Part shown: positions 34,506 through 43,766 of the stretch, piece by piece | Layout: each line of letters opens with the position of its first letter | How positions within the stretch are numbered: the stretch's first letter is position 1 | NCBI GenBank assembly: GCA_016928575.1 | Contig: JAFGKK010000064.1 | Location: forward strand, 1 to 60,040 | DNA length: 60,040 nucleotides | Source: Anaerolineales bacterium | GTDB lineage: Bacteria; Chloroflexota; Anaerolineae; Anaerolineales; RBG-16-64-43 | Direction of reading: 5' to 3' | The notes under the pieces: model-generated | Database searches by the model: none | Told to the model about the DNA's origin: nothing | What the model saw: the letters and a program-made list of their open reading frames with translations, nothing else | Made by a program: the position numbers and the translations under genes

Positions 34506-36984
34506 ACCCGGCGGCCAGCCCGGCTCCCGCATAGCACAAGGCTCCCAATAAAAACACGCGCATGAATCCCAGCGACAGAGTCAACAACGCCGCCGCCACC
34601 GTCGCCACGACCGACGCCGACCCGTTCACCGTCCAGATCCGCGGAATCCGCTCCGGCCGCGGGTCCCGCGCCAGCGCCCAGCGGATTCCGCCCGGAAAGG
34701 CGACGCCCATCAGGAACCCGGCCGGCGCCAACGAGAGTACGGTCAGCGCGAAACGCGCCGCCAGCGGCAGGCCGAGCGCGGCGGAGAACAACATTGGAAG
34801 CAGAACCGGCGCCGAAAGCAGGATCCCCGCCAGGGCGAGAAGCGCGCGGCCGAGGGGCAATCGGGCGCCGACCGCGATGCCCGCACCGGAAAAGGCCAAC
34901 AGCGAAAACAACACCGCCGTCATCGCGTAGGCCGGGCGATCCAGAAAGAGGATGAACCGCTGGATGAGCGGGATCTCCACCAGCAGAAAGCCGAATCCGA
35001 TCATCCCGAAGTAGAAGATTTCGCGGGCGGTCGCCGAAGCAGACTCCGCGCCATCCGCTCCGGTTGTGCGCCGAAGGATCGGCGGCACGGCCAAGAGCGC
35101 CGCCGCAAGCAACACGGCCAGGATCAACAGCCCCAGGACGACGATATATCCGGCCCCGCCGAATGGCTGCCAGACCTTTCCGAATTCCGCCAGCACCGCG
35201 CCGGCCTGCGATCCTTTGAAGAAGTGGCCGAAGAAGGGATGGTCGTCGGTCGGCGGAGAGACGTCGTACGGGTAGGCCGCATAAAAATCCGCGCGCGGAT
35301 CGGCATCCAGGAGGTCATGGAAGGCCCGGAAGTAAACCGATTCGGTGAGGATATTGAAGCGGTTCATTTCCTCCTCGCGGATGTCCGGCAGGTAGATCAG
35401 GTCGAAGGCCAGGGCGCCGGTGGATTCGCGGAGCGCTGTGAGCTCTTCGGGGATGAACGGGCTATCCTTCACAAGGATCGTCGCGGTGTTGTAGCCGCGC
35501 CAGGCGGCGATTCGCGGCCGCGGCTCCCTTCCCAGCTCCTCCATGGCGGCCACGGCCAGGGCGAAGGCCCGCAGCTCCTCGCTCGGCGGGTATTGCAGCC
35601 AACGGGTGACGACAAGCATCCCCCCGCACTTCAGCCGCCGGAGCGCGTCCGCGAACGACTCGACCGTAAAGCGGTAATCCTCCGCCAAGCTGTAAGCCCC
35701 GGAACGCAACGGATGGTAGGAGGCGGTGAGCGAGAACATGATTAGGTCGAACCGCCGCAGGGTGCGCCGCAGGTAACTGCGGCCCGATCCGACAACCGTT
35801 TCCACGTGCGGATCGCCGTAAATCCTTTCCGCGGCCCGGACGGCAAGCGAATTCTCCTCAACCGCCGTCACCGAGACGGCTTGGAAATGCAAAGCGGTCA
35901 ACACGTCCAAGCCTCCGCGCGGGTCCAGAATCAGCACCTCGGCCTGCGGGCGAATCCGATGGGCGGGCGCGGCTGGCAGAAAGGCGGCGAAGGCCGGATC
36001 CGCCGACGGATCGACGATCGGGCTCAGGTCGTCGCCGTCCGTCAAAAGCCCGTCCTGGCGCGGAAGCGGCCCCAGCCAGCGATAGCTCAACCCCGGCACC
36101 GAGTGGATCGCGGGGCTGCGGACGACGTCGATCCGCGAGAACGCGTTCCATTCGCGGGAAAGGATCTCCGCCCCCGGTTGCTGCATCACGTAGGATAGAC
36201 CCTTGTAGGGCGAAAGCCGGATTTCCAGAAACGCGAAGCCGCCCATTCCCGCGAGGCGCGCGGCCGTATCGGCGGACGCAAATATCAGCAGGAGAAATGC
36301 CGCACCGGAAAGCAGGATCCTCCGGTCGGCGGAACCGCGGCTTCGGCGCGTTTCCTGCGGCGGCCGCGCGGCGGTTTTCCCGGGAATCCAACCCGGCGGC
36401 GCCGTGGCGAAGGCGGCCAGCGCCGAAACTCCCGCGCTCAGGACCACCACTCCCTCACCGCCGAGCAGGGTCGGCGCCGCCAGCGCGGCCAGGCATCCAG
36501 CCGCCGAGCCCGCCAGATTGACGGCGTACACCGCCCCGGCGCTGTGCGGGAACATCGCGAGCAGCATCCCCACGGCCAGGCCGCTGAAAAAAAACGGCTC
36601 CGTCAGGGCGAGGTAGTCGAGGACAAGGACGGCGACTTGGCGGGAATCCCACGCGATGCTGAACGAATCGAACGGCAGTCCGTTGATCAGCAGGAACGAT
36701 CCGAGCATGCCCGCCCCCGCGGCCAAGACAAGCCGGCCGAGCGTGCGCGCGGGGGCGCGCTTCCCGGCCGCGGGGAAAACCTTCCGCGCCGTCCCGCTCG
36801 CCCCGCACCCGAGCAGGGCGATGCTGACGATCATGAACGCGAAATGATAGAACTGGGCGACGGAAAACAGGCGGGGCAGATTGATCTCGAAAAGCAGGGT
36901 GGCGGCGGAAAGCAAAAAGAGTCCGGCGGCGGGGCCGCGGATCGGCGCGGAACCGCGAAAGCGGGATCCCGGCGATGCGACCAT
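34465..36984 (-). CDS. Membrane-embedded spermidine-synthase-fold protein
   Basis: An 839-residue integral membrane protein. Five to six N-terminal helices are followed by a soluble Rossmann part with spermine/spermidine-synthase features: VLILDPRGGLDVLTALHFQ (SAM/dcSAM site pattern), VTAVEENSLAVRAAE, FDLIMFSLT and YSLAEDYRFTVESFADALR. Then come more helices. The canonical GGG-D catalytic motif is altered to PRGG. The frame is open to a TTG at 37002; the ATG at 36984 is preferred. It is convergent with the pcm gene. The reaction is unknown, as for other membrane-linked members. Confidence 0.83.
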   Translation of the reverse strand: MVASPGSRFRGSAPIRGPAAGLFLLSAATLLFEINLPRLFSVAQFYHFAFMIVSIALLGCGASGTARKVFPAAGKRAPARTLGRLVLAAGAGMLGSFLLINGLPFDSFSIAWDSRQVAVLVLDYLALTEPFFFSGLAVGMLLAMFPHSAGAVYAVNLAGSAAGCLAALAAPTLLGGEGVVVLSAGVSALAAFATAPPGWIPGKTAARPPQETRRSRGSADRRILLSGAAFLLLIFASADTAARLAGMGGFAFLEIRLSPYKGLSYVMQQPGAEILSREWNAFSRIDVVRSPAIHSVPGLSYRWLGPLPRQDGLLTDGDDLSPIVDPSADPAFAAFLPAAPAHRIRPQAEVLILDPRGGLDVLTALHFQAVSVTAVEENSLAVRAAERIYGDPHVETVVGSGRSYLRRTLRRFDLIMFSLTASYHPLRSGAYSLAEDYRFTVESFADALRRLKCGGMLVVTRWLQYPPSEELRAFALAVAAMEELGREPRPRIAAWRGYNTATILVKDSPFIPEELTALRESTGALAFDLIYLPDIREEEMNRFNILTESVYFRAFHDLLDADPRADFYAAYPYDVSPPTDDHPFFGHFFKGSQAGAVLAEFGKVWQPFGGAGYIVVLGLLILAVLLAAALLAVPPILRRTTGADGAESASATAREIFYFGMIGFGFLLVEIPLIQRFILFLDRPAYAMTAVLFSLLAFSGAGIAVGARLPLGRALLALAGILLSAPVLLPMLFSAALGLPLAARFALTVLSLAPAGFLMGVAFPGGIRWALARDPRPERIPRIWTVNGSASVVATVAAALLTLSLGFMRVFLLGALCYAGAGLAAGSTSAALRLPRPRR

Positions 36985-37246
36985 CAGGGCATGGGTCTCC
37001 AACCAGCGGCCGGCGAGGCCTTCTCAGTCTGCCACAACCGCCTGCGCAATGCCAATCCTGCCGTCCGGGGCGGTTCCTCCGTTTTTTTCTTCCGGGCGGC
37101 CCATCCTCCAGCCGTCGGTCATCCGTAATAGGTATGAAAAAAAAACTAATGCGAGATCAAGAAACAGAGAGAGAGGGGATCGGGAGGAGGGAAGGAGGTG
37201 ACAGAGGACCGGACGGCGAGCGATTGCGCAGACGTCTTCATCATCA

Positions 37247-37276
37247 TTGCCTTCTTCGCCGCGATCCATGTAGAAT
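37247..37276 (+). promoter_or_regulatory. Promoter of the caspase-like gene
   Basis: TTGCCT (37247-37252), an 18-base spacer and TAGAAT (37271-37276) precede the ATG at 37306 by 30 bases, with GGGAGG in between. A sigma-70-like promoter is likely. Confidence 0.45.
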
Positions 37277-37305
37277 TCACAGAACGCCGGAGAGGGAGGT
37301 TTTTC

Positions 37306-38121
37306 ATGGCCAAATACGCCCTGTGCATCGGCATCAACAATTACCCTGGCACCGAAAGCGACCTGGCCGGGTGCGTCAACGACGCCCGCGATTGGGAAGC
37401 CGCCTTCAGCGAACGCGGCTTTTCCGTGCGGCGCCTGACCGACCGCCGGGCGACCGGCAAAGCGATGCGCGCGGCCATCCGCGGGATCGTCTCGGGCGCC
37501 GAGTCCGGCGATCTGATCGTCGTGCATTATTCCGGGCACGGATCGTTCGTGCCCGACGAGGACGGGGACGAACCGGACGGAACCGACGAATGCCTGTGCC
37601 CGTACGACGTCCGCGCCAAGGGCGTCATCACCGACGACGAACTGTTCGAAATGTACGGCGCGCGGAAGCCGGGCGTGAGGCTGGTGATGATCTCGGATTC
37701 CTGCAATTCCGGAACGGTGGCGCGGTTCGTGCGGATCAGCACCCCGCCCGCCACCGGGGGGAAAACGCCTCCCCGGCGGCGGGTGCGCTTTCTGCCGCCC
37801 GGCGCCTTCCTCTCCAAGCGCCAGACCCAAAAATTCGGCATCCGGCGCGCCATCCGCCGATCCAGCCCGCCCGGGCGGAACGGCGGGCTGCTCCTCGCCG
37901 GCTGCCAGGATGCGGAATACAGCTACGACGCCTGGTTCCGCGGCCGGCCGAACGGCGTGTTCACCTTCGTGGCATTGCAGGCGCTGGCCGCCCTTCCCCA
38001 AGGGGCGACCTACCAGGATTGGTACGCCGCGATCCGCGAGGTGCTTCCTTCGCAGCAATATCCGCAGACGCCGAACCTTTACGGAACCAAGAGCATGAAG
38101 CGCTGGCAGGCGCTCGTCTGA
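37306..38121 (+). CDS. Caspase-like (peptidase C14, metacaspase-type) protein
   Basis: A 271-residue stand-alone caspase-fold protein: KYALCIGINNYPG near the N-terminus, the catalytic His in VVHYSGHGS (His78) and catalytic Cys in ISDSCNSGT (Cys133). A loop rich in Asp/Glu (EDGDEPDGTDECLCPYD) lies between them. Bacterial orthocaspases cleave after Arg or Lys. There is no fused domain, and no signal peptide. GGGAGG precedes the ATG at 37306; the frame is open further upstream. It has its own promoter and the next + gene, a transporter, is about 190 bases away. Confidence 0.9.
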   Translation: MAKYALCIGINNYPGTESDLAGCVNDARDWEAAFSERGFSVRRLTDRRATGKAMRAAIRGIVSGAESGDLIVVHYSGHGSFVPDEDGDEPDGTDECLCPYDVRAKGVITDDELFEMYGARKPGVRLVMISDSCNSGTVARFVRISTPPATGGKTPPRRRVRFLPPGAFLSKRQTQKFGIRRAIRRSSPPGRNGGLLLAGCQDAEYSYDAWFRGRPNGVFTFVALQALAALPQGATYQDWYAAIREVLPSQQYPQTPNLYGTKSMKRWQALV

Positions 38122-38310
38122 CCCGCCTCGGGAAGCAATCCTCCGCCGCCGATTGATCCAAACCGCGGGCAGAGTCCGCTCCCCCGCTCTCCTTTTCCCC
38201 CGTCATCGCCCTCCGCGAATGGGGTATACTGCTTCCCGGCGCCGCATGCCGGCGCCGTCTTTTAATCCGGCCGCAACCCCCCCGGCCAATCCGCGTTTGT
38301 GGAGCAAACC

Positions 38311-39531
38311 GTGAGAAACCACCCGAAATACCGTTGGGGAATATTGGTGTTCATCGCTTTCACCCTCGCGCTTGTGATCACCGGGCCGGGATCCAGCCTG
38401 GCGGTTCTGTTCGACGAGATCGGCCGGGATCTGAACCTCAGCCTGGTCCAAATCGGGATGATTTGGGGAAGCGGTTCTCTGCTGGCGATCTTTTCCGGAT
38501 CCCTCGCCGGCGCGCTGATCGACCGCTTCGGCCCCAAACGGGTGCTGATCGCCGGGATTCTTTTGCTCGGGACGGCCAATGCGGTGCGCGCCCTGGCTCA
38601 GGATTTTCCCGCGCTGTTGTTCATCGTCCTCATGGCCGGCGGCGTGGTTCCGATGGTTTCGACCAGCGGTTTCAAGATCAGCGGAATCTGGTTTCACAAA
38701 CAGTTGGGGACGGCCAACAGCGTGGTCTCGATGGGAATGGCGGGCGGCATGGTGCTCGGATCACTGCTGGGCGCCTCGGTTCTATCCCCGGCGTTGGGCG
38801 GCTGGCGCAACACGATGCTCTTCTTCGGCGGGCTGGCGGCGCTGATCACCGTGCCATGGATTTTGATTAATCCCTTGCCGGAACAAAGCGCGGCCGGCGG
38901 CAAGCCGGCGGCGGTCCCCATGCGCCAAGCGCTCGCCCACATTTTCCGGCAGAAGAGCCTTTGGCTGCTGGGGCTGGCCTATCTCGGAGTCGGCGCCTGC
39001 CAGCAGGGGATCTCCGGATACCTGGCGCTCTATCTGCGAAGCATCGGCTGGCCGGGCGCGCGGGCGGATGCGGCCGTCTCGCTGATTTACGTCGCCAGCC
39101 TGCTGCTCATCCTGCCGATCGGCTTCCTCTCCGACCGCCTGCCCTCCCGCAAGACGATCCTGCTCGCCACGCTGGCGCTGATGGCCGCGGGCAGCGGCTG
39201 GCTTCCGGCGGCCCAGGGCTGGGCGGTTTGGGCGGCGGTCGTGCTGGCGGGGATGACGCGCGATGGAACGATGTCGGTCCTGCTGACCGTCACGATCGAC
39301 GACGAGAACGTCGGGCCGACCTACGCCGGCACGGCGACCGGGTTCGCGATGACCTTCTTCTTTATCGGCGGCCTCATCTCCCCGCCGCTGGGCAATATGC
39401 TGGCCGGCATCGCCCCCGGCGCGCCGTTCGTGTTCTGGTCGGCGGCCGCCGGATTGGGATTCGTCAGCCTGCTCTTGGCGAGATCCAGCCGGATTTCAGC
39501 CGCGGGCGCAGCCGTTCCAGCCAGACGGTAG
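38311..39531 (+). CDS. Major facilitator superfamily transporter
   Basis: A 406-residue MFS protein with about 12 helices: GALIDRFGPKRVLIAG (motif A) between helices 2 and 3 and SDRLPSRKTILLA in the second half. The start is GTG at 38311; GGAG of GTGGAG lies eight bases upstream. A GTG at 38299 is an alternative. Substrate not predictable. TATACT at 38225-38230 may be its -10 element. Confidence 0.9.
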   Translation: MRNHPKYRWGILVFIAFTLALVITGPGSSLAVLFDEIGRDLNLSLVQIGMIWGSGSLLAIFSGSLAGALIDRFGPKRVLIAGILLLGTANAVRALAQDFPALLFIVLMAGGVVPMVSTSGFKISGIWFHKQLGTANSVVSMGMAGGMVLGSLLGASVLSPALGGWRNTMLFFGGLAALITVPWILINPLPEQSAAGGKPAAVPMRQALAHIFRQKSLWLLGLAYLGVGACQQGISGYLALYLRSIGWPGARADAAVSLIYVASLLLILPIGFLSDRLPSRKTILLATLALMAAGSGWLPAAQGWAVWAAVVLAGMTRDGTMSVLLTVTIDDENVGPTYAGTATGFAMTFFFIGGLISPPLGNMLAGIAPGAPFVFWSAAAGLGFVSLLLARSSRISAAGAAVPARR

Positions 39532-40085
39532 ACGGAAAATCCGAAACACGCCGGGTTAATCGAAACCGCCGCGAAATCACGCGGCCTCACCCGCCTTGGC
39601 CGGGTTGCGGATCATCCTCGCGGTACGCGGACTGCCCGTGCTGGACGCCGCCGCCGGGATATTCGCCGTATCCGTTCACCTGATGATGATGCGCGACGGA
39701 TCGTAATCCCCGGCGCCGGAAACGGCAGTCGAATCCGAAAGTGTAAGGCCGGTATTCTCCGGCACCCCGGGCGGATTTGTCGTCGCTTTCCTCCATAAAG
39801 GATCCCAGGCCAACCCACCCCTCGGCAACGCGCCGGCGCGAGACGCACCCGGCGGGTTGCCGAGCCTTTTTGGGCCGCGGGTGCAGCGATGGGAATCGCC
39901 AGCCCGGCGTTCATCCGGCCGCTCCTTCGCGCCGAATCCCTTCCTCTGCCTCCCGCCTACGCCTTGCGGCTTCCTCCCGCGCTTGCCACACCTCCGCCGC
40001 GGATCCCGGCTTGGGATTCGCTGATACAATCCTCAGCCAAGCATTCGCGCCCCGGATTCCATAACTCGACTGTCGGGAGGCCGGC
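39532..40085. other. Gene-free interval
   Basis: About 550 bases. Frames open here have no initiation signals or recognisable sequence. An extended -10 (TGATACAAT, 40022-40030) lies 55 bases before the next start. Confidence 0.5.
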
Positions 40086-40685
40086 ATGAAGAACTTGCGG
40101 TGGGTTTTCATCCTCGGCGGCGTCATCGCCGTGGTCAGCTTCACCGTCAGCATCCTCGGCGTCGCCCAGGAGGCGGATTGGTCTGCGGTGCGCGAGATGA
40201 ACATTCCCCGGATGCTGGAAACGGAAGAGTTGTTCCCCATTCCGGTCATGCTCATCGGCTTGGGAATCACGCTGTGGATGCTGCACCACTTCTACCGTCT
40301 GATCGTCCCGCCGACGATCAAGAACGGGGTGACCGCCGATGCGCGGGTGCTCAAGGTGTGGGATACCGGCACGACGATCAACGACAACCCGCAGATCGGG
40401 ATGCTGCTCGAGGTGAAATCCCCGTCCGGCGAGGTGTTCCAGGCCGAAGCCAAGACCCTGGTTTCGCGGTTGAACGCCGCGCTTGTCCGGCCCGGGATCA
40501 CCGCCCAGGTGGTGTACGATCCGGAGAAACCGAAGCGCATCCAATTGAAGGAAGTGCATGTGCAGAACCCCGCGGAGGAAAATTCGGTGGCGCGGATGGA
40601 GGAATTGGAAACCCTGCGAACCAAGCGCTTGATCACCGAGGAGGAATACCAGGAGAAGCGCAAGCAGATCCTCGCCAACTTGTGA
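40086..40685 (+). CDS. Membrane protein with a C-terminal SHOCT-like domain
   Basis: A 199-residue protein. The N-terminus has two hydrophobic segments (residues 6-26 and 53-75). The middle is a beta-rich domain (GVTADARVLKVWDTGTTIND, LEVKSPSGEVFQAEA, VVYDPEKPKRIQL), like DUF3592-type repeats. The last 30 residues (MEELETLRTKRLITEEEYQEKRKQIL) follow the SHOCT pattern, a short oligomerisation domain. GGGAGG precedes the ATG. The next gene starts 34 bases later. The function is unknown. Confidence 0.8.
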   Translation: MKNLRWVFILGGVIAVVSFTVSILGVAQEADWSAVREMNIPRMLETEELFPIPVMLIGLGITLWMLHHFYRLIVPPTIKNGVTADARVLKVWDTGTTINDNPQIGMLLEVKSPSGEVFQAEAKTLVSRLNAALVRPGITAQVVYDPEKPKRIQLKEVHVQNPAEENSVARMEELETLRTKRLITEEEYQEKRKQILANL

Positions 40686-40719
40686 GCATCCGCAACGCCC
40701 AACGGTTTCGGTCGTCGCG

Positions 40720-41631
40720 ATGAGAAAAAACCCTGTACCCCGCCGGTCGGCCGTCTACGCGCGCAACCTGATCCGCTTTGCGGCGGGAACGCTCGCGGCC
40801 GGGTTGCTCGTCGCCTTCTACGGCATCCTTCCTTTCCAATACGCCGAAGGCCGCGCCCATCCCCCGCGGTTGCCCGTGTGTTGCGCCACTCCGGCGGATT
40901 GGGAAATCCCGTTCGCAGAAATCGAAATACCCTCCGAAGCGGGGATCCTCCTGCGCGGCTGGTACATCCGCTCGCGCAACGGCGCGGCGGTGATCGTCGC
41001 CCACGGGCTCGGCGGGAACCGGATTTCGGTCTTGCCGCAGGGAATCGCGCTGGCCGAGGAGGGATTCGGGGTCCTGCTGCTGGATGCGCGGGCGCACGGC
41101 GAGAGCGGCGGCGAGACCGTCACCTTCGGCGGCGGGGATATCCTTTCCGCCGCGGCGTTCCTGCGGGAGCAGGAGGACGTGAGCGGGAAGATCGGCATCC
41201 TGGGGATCTCGCTCGGCGGATTGCAAGCGATCCAGGCCGCGGCCGCGGAGGAGGACATCGCCGGTGTGCTCGCCGACGGCGCCGGTCCGAATGCGTTCGC
41301 CGACGTGCCGGTCTGGATCTCTCCGATGCGCCTGCTCGAGCTTCCCTTCCAATGGGTCGGCTTCCAGGTGTGGAAGCTGCAGGGTGTGCCGGGTCCGCTG
41401 CCGGTGACCGAAGCGCTCGGCCTCATCGCGCCGCGGCCGGTGCTGCTGATCTCGGGAGCGCGGGGCGATTACGAACGCGAGATGCAGCGTAAATTCCTCC
41501 GCGCCGCGGGGGAGAGCTGCACCCTGTGGGAAGTGCCGGAGGCCGGCCATACCGAAAGCTGGGACAAAAGAACCGGCGAATACCGGCAGCGAATGATTGC
41601 TTTCTTCCGGGATGCGCTTCTATCCATTTGA
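40720..41631 (+). CDS. Membrane-anchored alpha/beta hydrolase
   Basis: A 303-residue protein with one N-terminal membrane segment (FAAGTLAAGLLVAFYGILPF) and an alpha/beta-hydrolase domain. Features include the oxyanion HGLGGNR, nucleophile elbow GILGISLGG, and C-terminal His in PEAGHTES; DARAHGES is also typical. The catalytic triad is complete by eye, with the acid likely in ISGARGDYE. The substrate (ester or peptide) is unknown. It lies 34 bases after the SHOCT-domain gene. Confidence 0.87.
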   Translation: MRKNPVPRRSAVYARNLIRFAAGTLAAGLLVAFYGILPFQYAEGRAHPPRLPVCCATPADWEIPFAEIEIPSEAGILLRGWYIRSRNGAAVIVAHGLGGNRISVLPQGIALAEEGFGVLLLDARAHGESGGETVTFGGGDILSAAAFLREQEDVSGKIGILGISLGGLQAIQAAAAEEDIAGVLADGAGPNAFADVPVWISPMRLLELPFQWVGFQVWKLQGVPGPLPVTEALGLIAPRPVLLISGARGDYEREMQRKFLRAAGESCTLWEVPEAGHTESWDKRTGEYRQRMIAFFRDALLSI

Positions 41632-41664
41632 TCGTATATCGTGGAAGCAAAGGATGGAAAACCC

Positions 41665-42528
41665 ATGAATGCAGATTCCGCAACCAACCCGCAGTTCCCG
41701 GTCAAGCTCCGTCTCGCCCCCGTTCTGGCCTGCTCATGGGCGATCGTGATCGGCATGGCCGTGATGTCCGCTGCCGGCCTGCTGTTCCCTTCCGCGGTGT
41801 ATCCGAGCGACGAATTCCGGAAAGCGTTCCTCCCCAACGACGCGGCGAACCTGATCATCGGCCTGCCGATCCTGCTCGGGTCGATGGCCTTCGCGGCGCG
41901 CGGGAAACTCGCCGGGCTGCTCCTGTGGCTGGGCGCGCTGCTGTATATCTTCTACAACTACCTGATCTATTTCTTCAGCATGCCGCTCGATTCAGCCATC
42001 CCGGCCTACCTCCTGCTGGTGCTGTTATGCGGATACGCGCTGCTCCGGCTGCGGCACGGCATCGACGGGGAAGCGGTGCGGAACCGGCTGGCCGGAGCCG
42101 TCCCCGAACGACTCGCCGGCGGGGTGCTGGCCGTCCTGGGAGCCCTGTATTTATTCCTGGCCGCGGGCAAGATCGTCGCCTCGATCGTCCGCGGGCCGCT
42201 CCTGACGGATACCGAGCTGGCGCTCAACCTCACCGACCTCGCCGTTTCTCCGCTGTGGATCCTCGGCGGGGTGATGCTCTGGCGCCGCAAGGCGGCCGGA
42301 TACGCCTTTGGGTTGGGGCTGCTCTTTTCGCTTAGCATGCTGTTCGTCGGATTAATCTTCGTGTTCCTTCTGGAACCGTCGCTCACCGGCTCCGCGTTCC
42401 GCGCGGCGGATACGCTGGTGATCCTGGCCATGAGTCTGATCGTGTTCGTGCCGTTCTTCCTCTTCCTGCGCGGAGTCGTGCGGAGTGATCGGTCGAGTCC
42501 GAAAAATCCTGTCCGCGAGTCATCCTAA
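41665..42528 (+). CDS. Multi-pass membrane protein of unknown family
   Basis: A 287-residue protein with about eight hydrophobic segments. The ATG at 41665 is preferred because AAAGGATGG precedes it; a GTG at 41641 is in frame. No transporter or enzyme motif was recognised. The gene starts 33 bases after the hydrolase gene and may be co-transcribed with it. Confidence 0.75.
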   Translation: MNADSATNPQFPVKLRLAPVLACSWAIVIGMAVMSAAGLLFPSAVYPSDEFRKAFLPNDAANLIIGLPILLGSMAFAARGKLAGLLLWLGALLYIFYNYLIYFFSMPLDSAIPAYLLLVLLCGYALLRLRHGIDGEAVRNRLAGAVPERLAGGVLAVLGALYLFLAAGKIVASIVRGPLLTDTELALNLTDLAVSPLWILGGVMLWRRKAAGYAFGLGLLFSLSMLFVGLIFVFLLEPSLTGSAFRAADTLVILAMSLIVFVPFFLFLRGVVRSDRSSPKNPVRESS

Positions 42529-42664
42529 GGCGTGGCGGAGATCCTTCGGACGTAAATACCGCGTCCTCAGGTTGACATGGTATGAATGAGACTTTGGCCC
42601 TGCATTCCCGGGCCTCAGAAACCTCCATCCAAGGAGACCGCAACAGCCGATTGGGAGGTGCCGC

Positions 42665-43252
42665 ATGAAGATTCTGGGAATCTCCGGAAGCCCAAACCCG
42701 GGCGGCAACACCGCCTTCGCCGTCCGGCATGCGCTGGACATCCTCAAATCCGAAGGCGCGCATTGCACCTTTCTTTCCCTGGCCGGGAAGGAGATCCATC
42801 CCTGCACCGGATGCTGGGCTTGTCAGAAGGCGCGCGAATGCCGCTACGACGACGATATGGCCGAAATCCTTGCGGCGCTGCGAGGGTGCGACGGGCTGAT
42901 CCTCGGCTCTCCGGTATACTTCGGCATGGTCTCCGGCATCCTGAAAAACATGATGGACCGCACGGTTCCGCTGCGGCCGGCGTACGACCAGGACCTGGAG
43001 CTTTCCGGGAAGGTCGGCGGCGGGATCGCCTGCGGCGGCTTCCGCAACGGCGGCCAGGAGACCACCCTGCAGAACATCCACACCTTCCTGCTGCAGCAGA
43101 ACATGCGGGTGGTGAGCGACGGGCGGGGGTTCAGCCACGCCGGCGGAACGATCATGGGCGAGGCGAAGACCGACACGCTCGGCCTGCGCACCGTGGAGAA
43201 CCTGGCGCGGAACATGTACCGGATGCTCAAGCACACCGCGGCGGCGAAGTGA
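42665..43252 (+). CDS. NAD(P)H-dependent FMN reductase / iron-sulfur flavoprotein-like
   Basis: A 195-residue flavodoxin-fold protein: FMN-binding ILGISGSPNPGGNTAFAVRH, SPVYFGMVSGILKNMMDR, and GGGIACGGFRNGGQETTL. The PCTGCWACQKARECRYDDDM stretch has four Cys, spaced compactly as in iron-sulfur flavoproteins of archaea and anaerobes. It is probably an electron carrier or reductase in the cytoplasm. GGGAGG precedes the ATG at 42665. Confidence 0.9.
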   Translation: MKILGISGSPNPGGNTAFAVRHALDILKSEGAHCTFLSLAGKEIHPCTGCWACQKARECRYDDDMAEILAALRGCDGLILGSPVYFGMVSGILKNMMDRTVPLRPAYDQDLELSGKVGGGIACGGFRNGGQETTLQNIHTFLLQQNMRVVSDGRGFSHAGGTIMGEAKTDTLGLRTVENLARNMYRMLKHTAAAK

Positions 43253-43348
43253 ATCCGCAAAGGGAGCCTTGAAAGACGCGAATAAAATAAACCAAGCGCC
43301 CTCAGCGCTCTTCGTGCCCATCGAGGATACCAAAGGAGAAACGGAATC

Positions 43349-43663
43349 ATGAATGCAGCCGGGAAATTGAATCTCGGCATCGACCTTGCCAAACCGATGA
43401 CCCGCGACGAGTATCATGAGTATTGGAGCCGGATTGCGCGGGTCGAGATCAAGATGATACAAAAACGCGGGGAGTGCAAACACTACCTGGGCGACGTTTT
43501 CTATTATGAGAATCCCTACCTGTGGCCCGCGGGCGTGTGCCCGGCGCTGCTGCACGTGATCGACCTGTACGTCTGGCGGGCGGCGCTGGGATTCCCCTCC
43601 TGGAACGAGGAGGATCCGCGCGTTCACCGGATTCACTGCCCGGACCACACCGGCACGATTTAG
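43349..43663 (+). CDS. TIGR04076-like small protein
   Basis: A 104-residue protein with a compact fold and the pattern GECKHYLGDVFYYENPY...AGVCPALLHVIDLYVWRAALGF, which I associate with the TIGR04076 family (function unknown; the assignment is from memory). Three Cys lie near conserved aromatic residues. AAAGGAG precedes the ATG at 43349. It is followed by a hairpin and a VOC-domain gene on the same strand. Confidence 0.7.
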   Translation: MNAAGKLNLGIDLAKPMTRDEYHEYWSRIARVEIKMIQKRGECKHYLGDVFYYENPYLWPAGVCPALLHVIDLYVWRAALGFPSWNEEDPRVHRIHCPDHTGTI

Positions 43664-43682
43664 GCGGTGCGAAGGGCGCCGC

Positions 43683-43766
43683 CTCACCCCCATCCCCCGG
43701 CTCCTCCCCCCTCTTCCGGATTGACTCCGGGAGAGAGGGAAGCGGTGCAGGGGTAGGAGGCGAGGG
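43683..43766. repeat. Pyrimidine/purine hairpin repeat overlapping a ribosome-binding site
   Basis: CCTCACCCCCATCCCC... folds on to ...GGGGTAGGAGGCGAGG with an inner stem CCCTCTTCCGGA/TCCGGGAGAGAGGG. The 3' purine arm ends immediately before the ATG at 43767 and contains the only GGAGG there, so the repeat supplies the SD sequence. Confidence 0.75.
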
